Source: CAVOJY01 sp963696405
GTDB lineage: Bacteria; Chloroflexota; Limnocylindria; Limnocylindrales; CSP1-4
Direction: 5' to 3'
NCBI GenBank assembly: GCA_963696405.1
Contig: CAVOJY010000007.1
Span: 1 to 64,000 of the forward strand
Length of the DNA stretch: 64,000 nucleotides
The position numbers and the translations under genes are program-made. Numbering within the stretch: the first letter of the stretch is position 1; each line of letters starts with the position of its first letter. Positions 18,426 through 26,769 of the stretch are shown here, one piece after another. The notes beneath the pieces are model-generated. The model worked only from the letters and a program-made list of their open reading frames with translations, had not been told where the DNA came from and searched no databases.

Positions 18426-20152
18426 CCAGGCTCCTCACCACCTACCTCCGGCCCTATCGGCGATGGATCCTCCTCGTGATGGTGCTTCTCCTCATCCAGG
18501 CCATCACCAACCTGTACCTCCCCAGCCTGAACGCCGACATCATCAACAACGGTGTCGTCCCGGGGGACGTCGACTACATCATCTCCACCGGCGGTTTGAT
18601 GCTGGTGGTGACGTTCCTGCTGGCGATCTGCTCGATCGTGGCCGTCTACTGGGGTTCGAAGACGGCAATGGCCTTCGGGCGCGACGTTCGCAGCGCCATC
18701 TTCCGCAAGGTCGTCAGCTTCTCGCAGACGGAGACGAACCTCTTCGGCACGCCTACCCTGATCACCCGCAACACGAACGACGTGCAGCAGGTGCAGATGG
18801 TCGTGGTCATGGCCCTCAACGTCATGATCATCGCCCCCATCATGTGCGTGGGCGGGATCATCATGGCCCTGAACGAGGATGTGCCGCTCTCCGCCCTCCT
18901 CATCGTGATCCTGCCGGCCATGGGCGTGGTCATCGGCATCATGATGGTCAGGGCGGTGCCCCTGTTCCAGGCGATGCAGGTCAAGATCGACCGCATCAAC
19001 CAGGTCACCCGCGAGACGCTGAGCGGGATCCGCGTGATCCGGGCCTTCGTGCGGACGGCCCACGAGGAGGAGCGGTTCGACGACGCCAACCTCGACCTGA
19101 CCGCTACCTCCCTCAGCGTCGGGCGGCTGTTCGCGCTCATGATCCCGACGCTCTTCGCGATCCTCAACCTGTCCACCGTGGCGATCATGTGGTTCGGCGC
19201 CATCCGGGTGGACAGCGGGGCCATGCCCATCGGAAACCTGACCGCCTTCATCCAGTACGTCATGCTGATCATGTTCTCGGTCGTGATGGCGGTGGTCATG
19301 TTCGTGATGGTGCCGCGCGCCGCCGTGTCCGGGGCCCGCATCCAGAAGGTGCTGGACACCGAGCTGACTCTGCGGGACCCTGAGCCGCCCTCGTCGGCCG
19401 GCGTCACGAGCGGGCTCGTCGAATTCCGGGACGTCGAGTTCCGCTACCCCGGGGCCGAGGACGCCGTCCTGCGGGGCATCTCCTTCACCGCCGCCCCGGG
19501 GGAGACCACGGCGATCGTCGGCAGCACGGGCAGTGGCAAGTCGACCCTGGTCAACCTCATCCCCCGCTTCTACGACGTGAACGGCGGCAGCCTCACCATC
19601 GATGGGGTAGACGTCCGCGCCATGCGGCAGGAGGACCTCTGGCGTGCCGTCGGGGTCATCCCCCAGGCGGCCTTTCTCTTCAGCGGGACGGTGGCCAGCA
19701 ATCTGCGCTATGGCGATGCGGGCGCCACCGACGACGATCTGTGGCACGCGCTCGAGACCGCCCAGGCGCGTGAGTTCGTGGCCGACATGCCGGAGCAGCT
19801 CGAGGCGCACATCGACCAGGGCGGCACGAATGTGTCGGGGGGCCAGCGCCAGCGCCTTGCCATCGCCCGGGCCCTGGTCAAGAAGCCGCGCATCTACATC
19901 TTCGACGACAGCTTCTCCGCGCTCGACTTCAAGACCGACTCCCTGCTCCGGGCCGCCCTCCGGGAGGAGACCCGGTCGGTGACGGTCATCATCGTCGCCC
20001 AGCGCGTCGGCACGATCATGCATGCCGACCGGATCGTGGTCATGGACGAGGGTGCCGTCGTCGGCATCGGCACCCACGCCGAGCTCATGGACACCTGCGA
20101 GACGTACCGCGAGATCGTGTACTCGCAGATCTCCGAGGAGGAGGCGGCGTGA
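18422..20152 (+). CDS. Multidrug-type ABC exporter, subunit A (degenerate ATPase site)
   Basis: A 576-residue half-transporter. Six membrane helices (about 15-310) precede a nucleotide-binding domain. Walker A is GSTGSGKSTL, the Q-loop lies in VIPQAAFLFSG, the signature is NVSGGQRQRLAIARAL, and Walker B is RIYIFDDSFSALD. The residue after the Walker B Asp is Asp, not the catalytic Glu, so this half supplies a non-hydrolysing site. Its partner at 20149 has the canonical Glu. The TM287/288, BmrCD and LmrCD exporters show the same split. It is coupled to the MarR gene (ATGA overlap) and to the partner (GTGA overlap). Likely exports hydrophobic drugs or lipids. Confidence 0.9.
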   Translation: MTRLLTTYLRPYRRWILLVMVLLLIQAITNLYLPSLNADIINNGVVPGDVDYIISTGGLMLVVTFLLAICSIVAVYWGSKTAMAFGRDVRSAIFRKVVSFSQTETNLFGTPTLITRNTNDVQQVQMVVVMALNVMIIAPIMCVGGIIMALNEDVPLSALLIVILPAMGVVIGIMMVRAVPLFQAMQVKIDRINQVTRETLSGIRVIRAFVRTAHEEERFDDANLDLTATSLSVGRLFALMIPTLFAILNLSTVAIMWFGAIRVDSGAMPIGNLTAFIQYVMLIMFSVVMAVVMFVMVPRAAVSGARIQKVLDTELTLRDPEPPSSAGVTSGLVEFRDVEFRYPGAEDAVLRGISFTAAPGETTAIVGSTGSGKSTLVNLIPRFYDVNGGSLTIDGVDVRAMRQEDLWRAVGVIPQAAFLFSGTVASNLRYGDAGATDDDLWHALETAQAREFVADMPEQLEAHIDQGGTNVSGGQRQRLAIARALVKKPRIYIFDDSFSALDFKTDSLLRAALREETRSVTVIIVAQRVGTIMHADRIVVMDEGAVVGIGTHAELMDTCETYREIVYSQISEEEAA

Positions 20153-22122
20153 GCGGGCCGCCGGGCGCGGCCGCCGGCCGCCGCGGGCGCGGTCCCCGGG
20201 GGGGTTTCGGCCCTCCCGGCCACATGGGGATGATGCCGGTCGAGAAGCCGAAGAACTTCCGGGGCTCGCTGAACCGGCTGGTGGGCGAGCTTCGACCCGA
20301 GACTGGTCGGATCGTGCTGGTGATGGCGCTCGCCATCGTCAGTGTCGCGTTCAGCGTCGCCGCGCCCAAGATCCTGGGCAACGCCACGAACATCATTTTC
20401 GAGGGAGTCGTCGGCAAGCAGATTCCGCCCGGGGTCACCCAGCAGCAGGCCATCGACGTGCTCCGGGCGACAGGACAGAACCAGCAGGCTGACATGCTCT
20501 CGGGCATGACCGTGACGCCAGGGGCGGGCGTCGATTTCGCCGCCCTCGGACAGGTGCTGCTCCTGGTGGCGCTGGTGTACCTGCTGAGCGCCGTCTTCAG
20601 CTGGGGTCAGGCGTACATCATGGCCGGGGTCGCCCAGAGGACCGTGTACGGCCTGCGCCGGAACGTTGACCTCAAGCTCGCCCGGCTGCCGCTCAAGTAC
20701 TTCGACGGTCACTCCCGCGGCGACATTCTCAGCCGCATGACCAACGACATCGACAACATCTCGCAGATCCTCCAGCAGGGCCTCACCCAGATCATCACGT
20801 CGTTCTTCACGATCATCGGCATCCTGATCATGATGTTGTGGATCAGCCCGCTGCTCGCCGTCATCTCGCTGCTGGTCGTCCCGGTCTCGGTCGTGGTCAC
20901 CATGCTCATCGCCAAGCGCTCGCAGAAGCAGTTCGCCATCCAGTGGGAACGGACGGGGACGCTCAATGGGCACGTCGAGGAGACGCACACGGGTCACAAC
21001 GTGGTGAAGGTCTTCGGCCACCAGCGCGAGGCCGTGGAGCGGTTCGACGAGGAGAACCAGAAGCTCTACGAAGCGAGCTTCCAGGCGCAGTTCATCTCCG
21101 GGATCATCATGCCGGTCATGACCTTCGTGGGGAACCTGAACTACGTGGCGATCGCCGTCATCGGCGGGGTGCAGGTCGCCAACGGCACCATGTCGCTGGG
21201 CGACGTCCAGGCCTTCATCCAGTACTCCCGGCAGTTCACCTTCCCGATCGCCCAGGTCGCCGGCATCATGAACCTCCTGCAGTCGGCGGTGGCGTCGGCC
21301 GAACGGGTCTTTGAACTGCTCGATGAGGCGGAGGAGATCCCCGACACCGAGAGTCCGCGCGTGCTGACCGCGGCCGCCGGCCGCGTGCAGCTCCAGGACG
21401 TCTCGTTCCGGTACGTGGCCGACACGCCGCTCATCGAGGACTTCGACCTCGACGTCCAGCCGGGCGAGACTGTCGCGATCGTCGGGCCGACCGGAGCCGG
21501 GAAGACGACCGTGGTCAATCTGCTCATGCGCTTCTACGAGATCGATCGGGGGCGCATCTCGGTCGACGGGATCGATACCCGCGATATGACCCGGGACAAC
21601 CTCCGCCGGACCTTCGGGATGGTGCTCCAGGACACGTGGCTGTTCGGTGGCACGATCCGGGAGAACATCGCCTACGGGGCCGACGGCGCCAGCGAGGACC
21701 AGGTCCACGCCGCGGCCCGGGCGGCCCACGTCGACCACTTCGTCCGCACCCTGGCCGACGGGTACGACACGGTGATTGACGACGATGCGTCCAACCTGTC
21801 GCAGGGCGAGAAGCAGCTGCTCACCATCGCTCGGGCCTTCCTCGCCGATCCGCCGATTCTCATCCTGGACGAGGCCACCAGCTCGGTCGACACCCGCACC
21901 GAGGTGCTCATTCAGCGGGCCATGGCCCGGTTGATGAAGGGCCGGACCAGCTTCGTCATCGCCCACCGGCTCTCGACGATCCGCGATGCCGACACGATCC
22001 TCGTGATGAACCAGGGGCGGATCGTGGAGCAGGGAACGCACGAGGAATTGCTCGCGCGCCGCGGTTTCTACCACGACCTCTACAACAGCCAGTTCGTGGA
22101 GGCGCTCGTCGAGGTGGCGTAG
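20149..22122 (+). CDS. Multidrug-type ABC exporter, subunit B
   Basis: A 657-residue half-transporter and partner of the preceding gene. Residues 1-30 are Gly/Pro/Arg-rich and cytosolic, and six membrane helices follow. An insertion between helices 1 and 2 (about 80-130, IIFEGVVGKQIPPGVTQQQ) is common in the longer subunit of heterodimeric exporters. The ATPase domain has Walker A GPTGAGKTTV, signature NLSQGEKQLLTIARAF and Walker B ILILDEATSSVD with the catalytic Glu, then the H-loop VIAHRLSTI. Its signature motif is LSQGE, whereas the partner has SGGQ. The two are therefore predicted to form one active and one degenerate ATP site. Confidence 0.9.
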   Translation: MSGPPGAAAGRRGRGPRGGFGPPGHMGMMPVEKPKNFRGSLNRLVGELRPETGRIVLVMALAIVSVAFSVAAPKILGNATNIIFEGVVGKQIPPGVTQQQAIDVLRATGQNQQADMLSGMTVTPGAGVDFAALGQVLLLVALVYLLSAVFSWGQAYIMAGVAQRTVYGLRRNVDLKLARLPLKYFDGHSRGDILSRMTNDIDNISQILQQGLTQIITSFFTIIGILIMMLWISPLLAVISLLVVPVSVVVTMLIAKRSQKQFAIQWERTGTLNGHVEETHTGHNVVKVFGHQREAVERFDEENQKLYEASFQAQFISGIIMPVMTFVGNLNYVAIAVIGGVQVANGTMSLGDVQAFIQYSRQFTFPIAQVAGIMNLLQSAVASAERVFELLDEAEEIPDTESPRVLTAAAGRVQLQDVSFRYVADTPLIEDFDLDVQPGETVAIVGPTGAGKTTVVNLLMRFYEIDRGRISVDGIDTRDMTRDNLRRTFGMVLQDTWLFGGTIRENIAYGADGASEDQVHAAARAAHVDHFVRTLADGYDTVIDDDASNLSQGEKQLLTIARAFLADPPILILDEATSSVDTRTEVLIQRAMARLMKGRTSFVIAHRLSTIRDADTILVMNQGRIVEQGTHEELLARRGFYHDLYNSQFVEALVEVA

Positions 22123-22174
22123 GGGAGGGCCGCGCCGCCAGGCCGACAGACCTACCGGCGAGGGCCGCCGGTCG

Positions 22175-23422
22175 CTATGCAGGCGGCGTGCTGCGCCCGC
22201 CCGAGAGGGACCGTGGCCAGCTGACGGACATGCTGGCGCCGCCGGCGGGGGACGAGCCGATCTTCCAGCGGCCGTTCGTTGCACGGACGATGGCGTCGGC
22301 GATGGAGAGGCCCAACCCGGCACCGCCGGGCGCGTCGCTCGCCCGGTGGAAGCGGTCGAAGATCCGCCCGCGCTCCTCCGCCGCGATTCCCGGGCCCGAG
22401 TCGTCCACGGTGACGGAGACGCGCCCGCCATCGGCGCCGACGGAGACCGCGACGCCTCCGCCCTCCGGCGAGTATCGGCAAGCATTGTCGAGGAGTACGC
22501 CGAGCAGTCGGTCGAGCCATTCGGGCGGAGCGGTGACCACGTTCGTGCCCGGCGCCGCTGTGACGGACAGGGCCAGCCGGCGCGCCTCGGCGACGATCCC
22601 GAACCGGTCGGCGGCCTGCTCGGCGAGCACGCCGAGGTCCACCGGCTCCGCGTTCGGGACGCCGCGGGCGGCATCGAAGCGGGCCAGCCACAACAGGTCG
22701 TCGAGGAGCCGGCGCATGCGCTGGCTCTCCGTGTCCACGCGCGCGAAGGCCGTCCGGTACCAGGCGTCATCGCGCTCCTGCGCCAGCGCCAGGCTGGTCT
22801 GGGCCTCGATCACCGAGAGCGGCGTCCGCAGCTCATGGGAAGCGTCGGCGGTGAACTCCATCTGGCGGCGCCGGGCAAGCTCGATCGGCGAGGCGACGCG
22901 ACGGCCGATGGTGACCGCGCCCAGGAAGACCACGAGCAGCAGGATGGGCGCGATCACGAGCTCGGCCAGGATGACCGTCGCCTGGGCCTGGGAGACGCTC
23001 TCCATGGTCCGGCCGACGACGACGTGCGCCGAGCCGACAGAGGTCCCGTCGATGCGGACGTCCGTCCCACCGATCGAGACGGTCTGCGGCTCGGTCACCT
23101 GCAGGTACTGGTCGGGCAGGATCGCCTCGGAGTTCGTCGCCGCCACGGTGCCGTCCGGGCTCACCGTCCAGAGAAGGAGTTCCGGTCCAAACGGCCGTCT
23201 CGGCGGCGGCGCGTCGAACGGCTGGCCGCTCGGCGGGGGAGGCTGGCGGCCGACACGATCGAGCGCCTCCGTGAGCCCGGCGTCGATCTGCCTGGTCAGG
23301 TCGGTGGTGACGATCAGGACGACGGCCACGGCGATGAGCAGGTAGACCAGGCCGACGATCGCTGTCGCCGCGAGGGCGACCCGGATGGAGGTCGATCGTA
23401 CGCTCGGGATCGCCTGGCTCAC
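22175..23422 (-). CDS. Sensor histidine kinase
   Basis: A 415-residue membrane sensor. Membrane helix 1 is at about 16-40. A Pro-rich extracytoplasmic sensor region (about 41-150, with DRVGRQPPPPSGQPFDAPPP) is followed by helix 2 (about 152-172) and a short HAMP-like linker. The phospho-acceptor is in FTADASHELRTPLSVIEAQ (HisKA), and the ATP-binding domain has LLDNACRYSPEGGG (N box), VDDSGPGIAAEE (G1) and GGAGLGLSIADAIV (G2). GTG start at 23422 overlaps the response-regulator stop by four bases. Signal unknown. It is convergent with the ABC exporter operon. Confidence 0.9.
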   Translation of the reverse strand: MSQAIPSVRSTSIRVALAATAIVGLVYLLIAVAVVLIVTTDLTRQIDAGLTEALDRVGRQPPPPSGQPFDAPPPRRPFGPELLLWTVSPDGTVAATNSEAILPDQYLQVTEPQTVSIGGTDVRIDGTSVGSAHVVVGRTMESVSQAQATVILAELVIAPILLLVVFLGAVTIGRRVASPIELARRRQMEFTADASHELRTPLSVIEAQTSLALAQERDDAWYRTAFARVDTESQRMRRLLDDLLWLARFDAARGVPNAEPVDLGVLAEQAADRFGIVAEARRLALSVTAAPGTNVVTAPPEWLDRLLGVLLDNACRYSPEGGGVAVSVGADGGRVSVTVDDSGPGIAAEERGRIFDRFHRASDAPGGAGLGLSIADAIVRATNGRWKIGSSPAGGASMSVSWPRSLSGGRSTPPA

Positions 23423-24087
23423 GTCTCCTCCAGCCGGTATCCGGCCCCGCGCACGGTGACGATCTGGACGCCCGCAGAGGGCAGTTTCGCGCGTAGCCGG
23501 CTCATCTGGACGTCGATGGCGTTGGAGCCAAGGGGATCGGTTTCATCGCGCCACGCGTGCTCGGCGATCGCCTTGCGGTCGACGACCGCAGGGGAACGGC
23601 GCATGAGCAGCTCGAGGATGCTGTACTCGGTTGCGGTCAGGGCGAGCCGCCGACCGCGAACCGTGACTTCCCGGCGCGCGGGGTCCAGGGCCACGTCCCC
23701 GCGGCTGATGACCGGTGCGTCCACACCCCGCGGCCGCCGCTGCAGCGCACGCACGCGCGCAAGGAGCTCGCCGAAGTCGAACGGCTTGACGAGGTAGTCG
23801 TCGGCGCCGGCGTCGAGCCCGCGGATCCTGTCGGGGGGCGCGTCGCGGGCCGTCAGCATGAGGAGCGCGGTAGGGCGAGCCTGCTTGCGCGCCCAGGCGA
23901 CCACATCGATCCCCTCGGCGCCCGGCATCCGCCAGTCGATGATCGCGACGTCGTATTCGTAGAACTTGAGCATGTCGATCGCGTCATCGCCGCGGTCGAC
24001 GGCGTCGACGAAATAGCCCTGGTCCCCGAGGCCGAGCACAAGGACCTCCCGCAGGCCGGGATCGTCTTCAGCGACGAGGATGCGCAT
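23419..24087 (-). CDS. OmpR/PhoB-type response regulator
   Basis: A 222-residue regulator. The receiver domain (1-115) has the acidic pair in VAEDD, the phospho-acceptor in AIIDWRMP, Thr in MLTARD and Lys in DYLVKPFDF. The C-terminal winged-helix domain (about 125-222) has LTATEYSILELLMRRSPAVV and NAIDVQMSRLRAKL. It is transcribed first, with the kinase gene coupled behind it. The divergent gene upstream starts 161 bases away, and the palindrome at 24185-24225 lies between them as a plausible binding site. Confidence 0.92.
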   Translation of the reverse strand: MRILVAEDDPGLREVLVLGLGDQGYFVDAVDRGDDAIDMLKFYEYDVAIIDWRMPGAEGIDVVAWARKQARPTALLMLTARDAPPDRIRGLDAGADDYLVKPFDFGELLARVRALQRRPRGVDAPVISRGDVALDPARREVTVRGRRLALTATEYSILELLMRRSPAVVDRKAIAEHAWRDETDPLGSNAIDVQMSRLRAKLPSAGVQIVTVRGAGYRLEET

Positions 24088-24184
24088 GCTCCCTTTCCAC
24101 CACGCGGAAGTATGAACCGGCGGGCGCCGAGCCTGGGCGAGGGTTGCCGCGCGCACGCTCACCACGGAAGCGTGGGGCGGACCA

Positions 24185-24225
24185 CCTTTCGGAACGGTTA
24201 CAGCCGGCGTAACCGGCCCGAAAGG
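24185..24225. promoter_or_regulatory. 41-bp interrupted palindrome between divergent operons
   Basis: Arms CCTTTCGG (24185-24192) and CGGTTAC (24195-24201) are mirrored by GTAACCG (24209-24215) and CCGAAAGG (24218-24225), with a 7-base centre and 2-base mismatched spacers. It lies upstream of both operons, so it is not a terminator. It could be a composite operator for the adjacent response regulator, or a leader hairpin just before the TGS gene start at 24249. Confidence 0.6.
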
Positions 24226-24248
24226 GTCGCTGCGCGAGAGTCTGCGGC

Positions 24249-24599
24249 ATGGACACAGCCGTTCTCTCAACTCCCGGCGACCTTCTCGAGGGGCTCAAGC
24301 TCGGCCTGTTCCAGGACCGGATCTTCGTCTTCACGCCGGAGGGCGACGTTGAGGACCTGCCGGCCGGTTCGACTCCCCTCGATTTCGCGTACGCCCTGGG
24401 CACGGAGATCGGGCACCGCTGCTTCGCCGCACGGGTGAACAACCGCCTCGTGCGCCTCGACTGCCGCTTGAGGAACGGCGACATCGTCGAAATCGTCACG
24501 ACCAACGTGCCCGCTGGTCCGTCCCGGGACTGGCTTTCCATCGTGCGGTCCCCACAGGCCCGCGAAGAGATCCAGGACTGGTTCGGCCGGCATGCGTGA
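24249..24599 (+). CDS. Standalone TGS-domain protein (RelA/SpoT-like)
   Basis: A 116-residue protein nearly identical in pattern to the TGS region of long RelA/SpoT enzymes: LGLFQDRIFVFTPEGDVEDLPAGSTPLDFAYALGTEIGHRC, NNRLVRLDCRLRNGDIVEIVT and the trailing PSRDWLSIVRSPQAREEIQDWF, the start of the alpha-helical domain. The hydrolase and (p)ppGpp synthetase domains normally found ahead of it are absent, and no remnant of them is visible upstream. In RelA the TGS domain contacts the CCA end of tRNA on stalled ribosomes. A free copy could bind tRNA or ribosomes or modulate a full-length RelA. HtrA follows 13 bases later, probably in one transcript. Confidence 0.85.
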   Translation: MDTAVLSTPGDLLEGLKLGLFQDRIFVFTPEGDVEDLPAGSTPLDFAYALGTEIGHRCFAARVNNRLVRLDCRLRNGDIVEIVTTNVPAGPSRDWLSIVRSPQAREEIQDWFGRHA

Positions 24600-24612
24600 A
24601 AGGAGACCTGCC

Positions 24613-25521
24613 ATGATCGCTCTCGATCGGACGACCTCTGAGGTGGACCCGGCGATCGCGGAGGCGGACACTGACCCCTTGATGTCCGCCGGTCCGCCGG
24701 AGCGCACCGGGACCGATGGGCGCGTCCGGCGCCGCGCCGGCACCCGGACGGTGGTTGCCGCAGCGGCGCTCTCGGGCCTGCTTTCAACTGCCGCGACGCT
24801 GGGGATTGCGTTCTCGATCCCGGGGGCGCCGGCCGGCGGGGCCGGGGCGTCCCCGGATACGGTCAACGCTCAGCTCGCTGTCGCGGCGACGACGCCGACA
24901 GCTGGGCTCGCCGAGGCGATCTCGTCGGTGGTGACCATCACGACCGAATCGGCGTCGCGCGGTTTGGCCGGGCCGGTCTCACAGGCGAGCGGCACGGGTT
25001 CAGGGATCATCCTGACCGCGGACGGCCTCATCCTGACGAATGACCACGTCATAGCGGGCGCCAGCTCCTTCACGGTCCAACTCGCCGACGGCCGCGAGGT
25101 GTCGGCCACCGTCGTCACGACGGACGCGTCCAGCGACCTCTCGGTCATCCGGGCTGACGCGACCGGCCTCACCCCGGCAACGCTGGGAGATTCGTCCTCG
25201 ATCCAGGTCGGCGACACGGTGCTGGCCATCGGCAGCCCGCTCGGCACGTTCACGGGGACGGTCACCGAGGGGATCATCTCGGCCACGAACCGCACCATCA
25301 CGGTCACCGACGACCAGACAGGCGCGGTCACCCGCCTTGCCGGCCTCATCCAGACGGATGCTGCCATCAACCCCGGGAACTCCGGCGGAGCCCTCATCAA
25401 CGCGAGCGGTGAGGTGATCGCCGTGACGACCGCCGCCTCGGGCAGCGCGGAAGGACTGGGCTTCGCCATCCCGATCAACGCCGCGAAGGCGCTGGTCGGC
25501 CAGGCCCAAGCGTCGGCGTAA
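24613..25521 (+). CDS. Membrane-anchored HtrA-like serine protease without PDZ domain
   Basis: A 302-residue S1C-family protease. An Arg-rich cytosolic N-terminus (about 1-52) and one membrane helix (about 53-75) precede the trypsin-like domain. The catalytic triad is His145 in TNDHVI, Asp175 in SSDLSVIR and Ser257 in NPGNSGGALI. The chain ends shortly after the protease domain, so the usual C-terminal PDZ domain is missing. AAAGGAG lies 8 bases before the ATG. Likely a periplasmic or cell-surface quality-control protease. It sits between the TGS gene and the glycosyltransferase genes; the adjacent two-component system may respond to the same envelope stress. Confidence 0.87.
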   Translation: MIALDRTTSEVDPAIAEADTDPLMSAGPPERTGTDGRVRRRAGTRTVVAAAALSGLLSTAATLGIAFSIPGAPAGGAGASPDTVNAQLAVAATTPTAGLAEAISSVVTITTESASRGLAGPVSQASGTGSGIILTADGLILTNDHVIAGASSFTVQLADGREVSATVVTTDASSDLSVIRADATGLTPATLGDSSSIQVGDTVLAIGSPLGTFTGTVTEGIISATNRTITVTDDQTGAVTRLAGLIQTDAAINPGNSGGALINASGEVIAVTTAASGSAEGLGFAIPINAAKALVGQAQASA

Positions 25522-25557
25522 CGGAATCGAAAGAGACGTGATGCCAGGGTGCAGATC

Positions 25558-26769
25558 ATGAACACCACCGAGCCGACGCCGGCCGTCGATATCGCCGTCC
25601 CGGTGCACAACGAGGAGGGCGACCTGGAGCGAAGCGTCCGCCGCCTCCACGCGTACCTCGCGGGCCGGTTCCCGTTTCCGGCCCGGATCACGATCGTGGA
25701 CAACGCGAGTACCGACGCGACGTGGGCGATCGCGCAGCGCCTGGCCGCCGAACCGGACGGCGGCGTCCGCGCCATGCGGCTCCCCGAGAAGGGCCGCGGC
25801 CGGGCGCTCCGCACGGCCTGGTCCGCGAGCGACGCCCCCGTCGTCGCGTACATGGACGTCGACCTGTCCACCGATCTCGACGCTCTCCTTCCGCTCGTCG
25901 CGCCCCTTCTGTCCGGCCACAGCGACGTGGCCATCGGGAGCCGGCTCTCACCCGGATCCCGGGTGACCAGGGGCCCGAAACGGGAGTTCATCTCGCGTGC
26001 CTACAACCTGCTCCTGCGGACGGTCCTCCGCGTCCGCTTCCGGGACGCCCAATGCGGCTTCAAGGCCGTTCGCACGCCCGTGGCGGGTCGCCTTCTTCCC
26101 GCGATCGAGGACCAGGCGTGGTTCTTCGACACCGAGCTCCTCGTCCTCGCCGAACGAACAGGCCTCCGTATTCACGAGGTCCCGGTCGACTGGCTTGATG
26201 ACCCCGACTCCCGAGTTGACATCCGCTCGACGGCCGCGGCCGACCTGCGCGGGATCGCCCGCTTGTTGCGCTCCCGACTGGCGGGCCGGCCGCTGCCGGC
26301 CACCGACGATCTCCGAGCACCTGCGCCCCGGTCCGTTCTGCCTGGGCAGGTGCGGCGTTTCGTGGCGATCGGCGTCGTCAGCACGATCGCGTACGCGCTG
26401 CTCTTCCTGCTGTTCCGGGCAGCGATGCCCGCCGTCGCCGCAAACGCACTCGCCCTTCTCCTGACGGCGATCGGCAACACCGCGGCGAACCGCCGCCTGA
26501 CGTTCGCCGTGCGCGGCACGGACGGCCTGGCGCGGGACCACGCCGCCGGGCTCGTCGCCTTCGGGGTCGCGCTCGCGATCACATCCGGATCGGTCCTCGC
26601 GCTCCAGCTCGTCGCCCCCGGTGCCGGGCGAGCAATCGAACTCACCGTCCTGGTTGTCTCGAACGTTCTTGCCACTGTCGCACGCTTCGTTCTGTTGCGC
26701 GCCTGGATCGACCGCCCTCGCCGGCCTTCGACGTTCGTGCCGAGCCGGGTTGAAAGGATCGCCCGATGA
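25558..26769 (+). CDS. Family 2 glycosyltransferase fused to a GtrA-type membrane domain
   Basis: A 403-residue fusion. Residues 1-235 form a dolichyl-phosphate-mannose-synthase-like GT2 domain: VDIAVPVHNEEGDLERSV, ITIVDNASTDATW, VAYMDVDLSTDLDAL (the D-x-D metal site), FRDAQCGFKAVR and WFFDTELLVLAER. Residues about 260-390 form four membrane helices of the GtrA family (VRRFVAIGVVSTIAYALLFLLFRA, NTAANRRLTFAVRG). Such fusions make and flip polyprenyl-phosphate sugars for envelope glycosylation. The four-base overlap with the GT39 gene supports a shared pathway. ATG 25558 is preferred over GTG 25549 because AGGG sits 8 bases upstream. Confidence 0.87.
   Translation: MNTTEPTPAVDIAVPVHNEEGDLERSVRRLHAYLAGRFPFPARITIVDNASTDATWAIAQRLAAEPDGGVRAMRLPEKGRGRALRTAWSASDAPVVAYMDVDLSTDLDALLPLVAPLLSGHSDVAIGSRLSPGSRVTRGPKREFISRAYNLLLRTVLRVRFRDAQCGFKAVRTPVAGRLLPAIEDQAWFFDTELLVLAERTGLRIHEVPVDWLDDPDSRVDIRSTAAADLRGIARLLRSRLAGRPLPATDDLRAPAPRSVLPGQVRRFVAIGVVSTIAYALLFLLFRAAMPAVAANALALLLTAIGNTAANRRLTFAVRGTDGLARDHAAGLVAFGVALAITSGSVLALQLVAPGAGRAIELTVLVVSNVLATVARFVLLRAWIDRPRRPSTFVPSRVERIAR

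Noticed and set aside
18251..20077. 608-codon reverse frame
   Set aside because: Antisense to the MarR and first ABC genes; His/Asp-rich shadow.
19894..22770. 958-codon reverse frame
   Set aside because: Antisense to the ABC exporter genes; rich in Asp/His/Arg repeats as expected for a shadow of GC-rich coding DNA.
24185..24225. Palindrome as an intrinsic terminator
   Set aside because: Both flanking genes are transcribed away from it and no T-tract follows.
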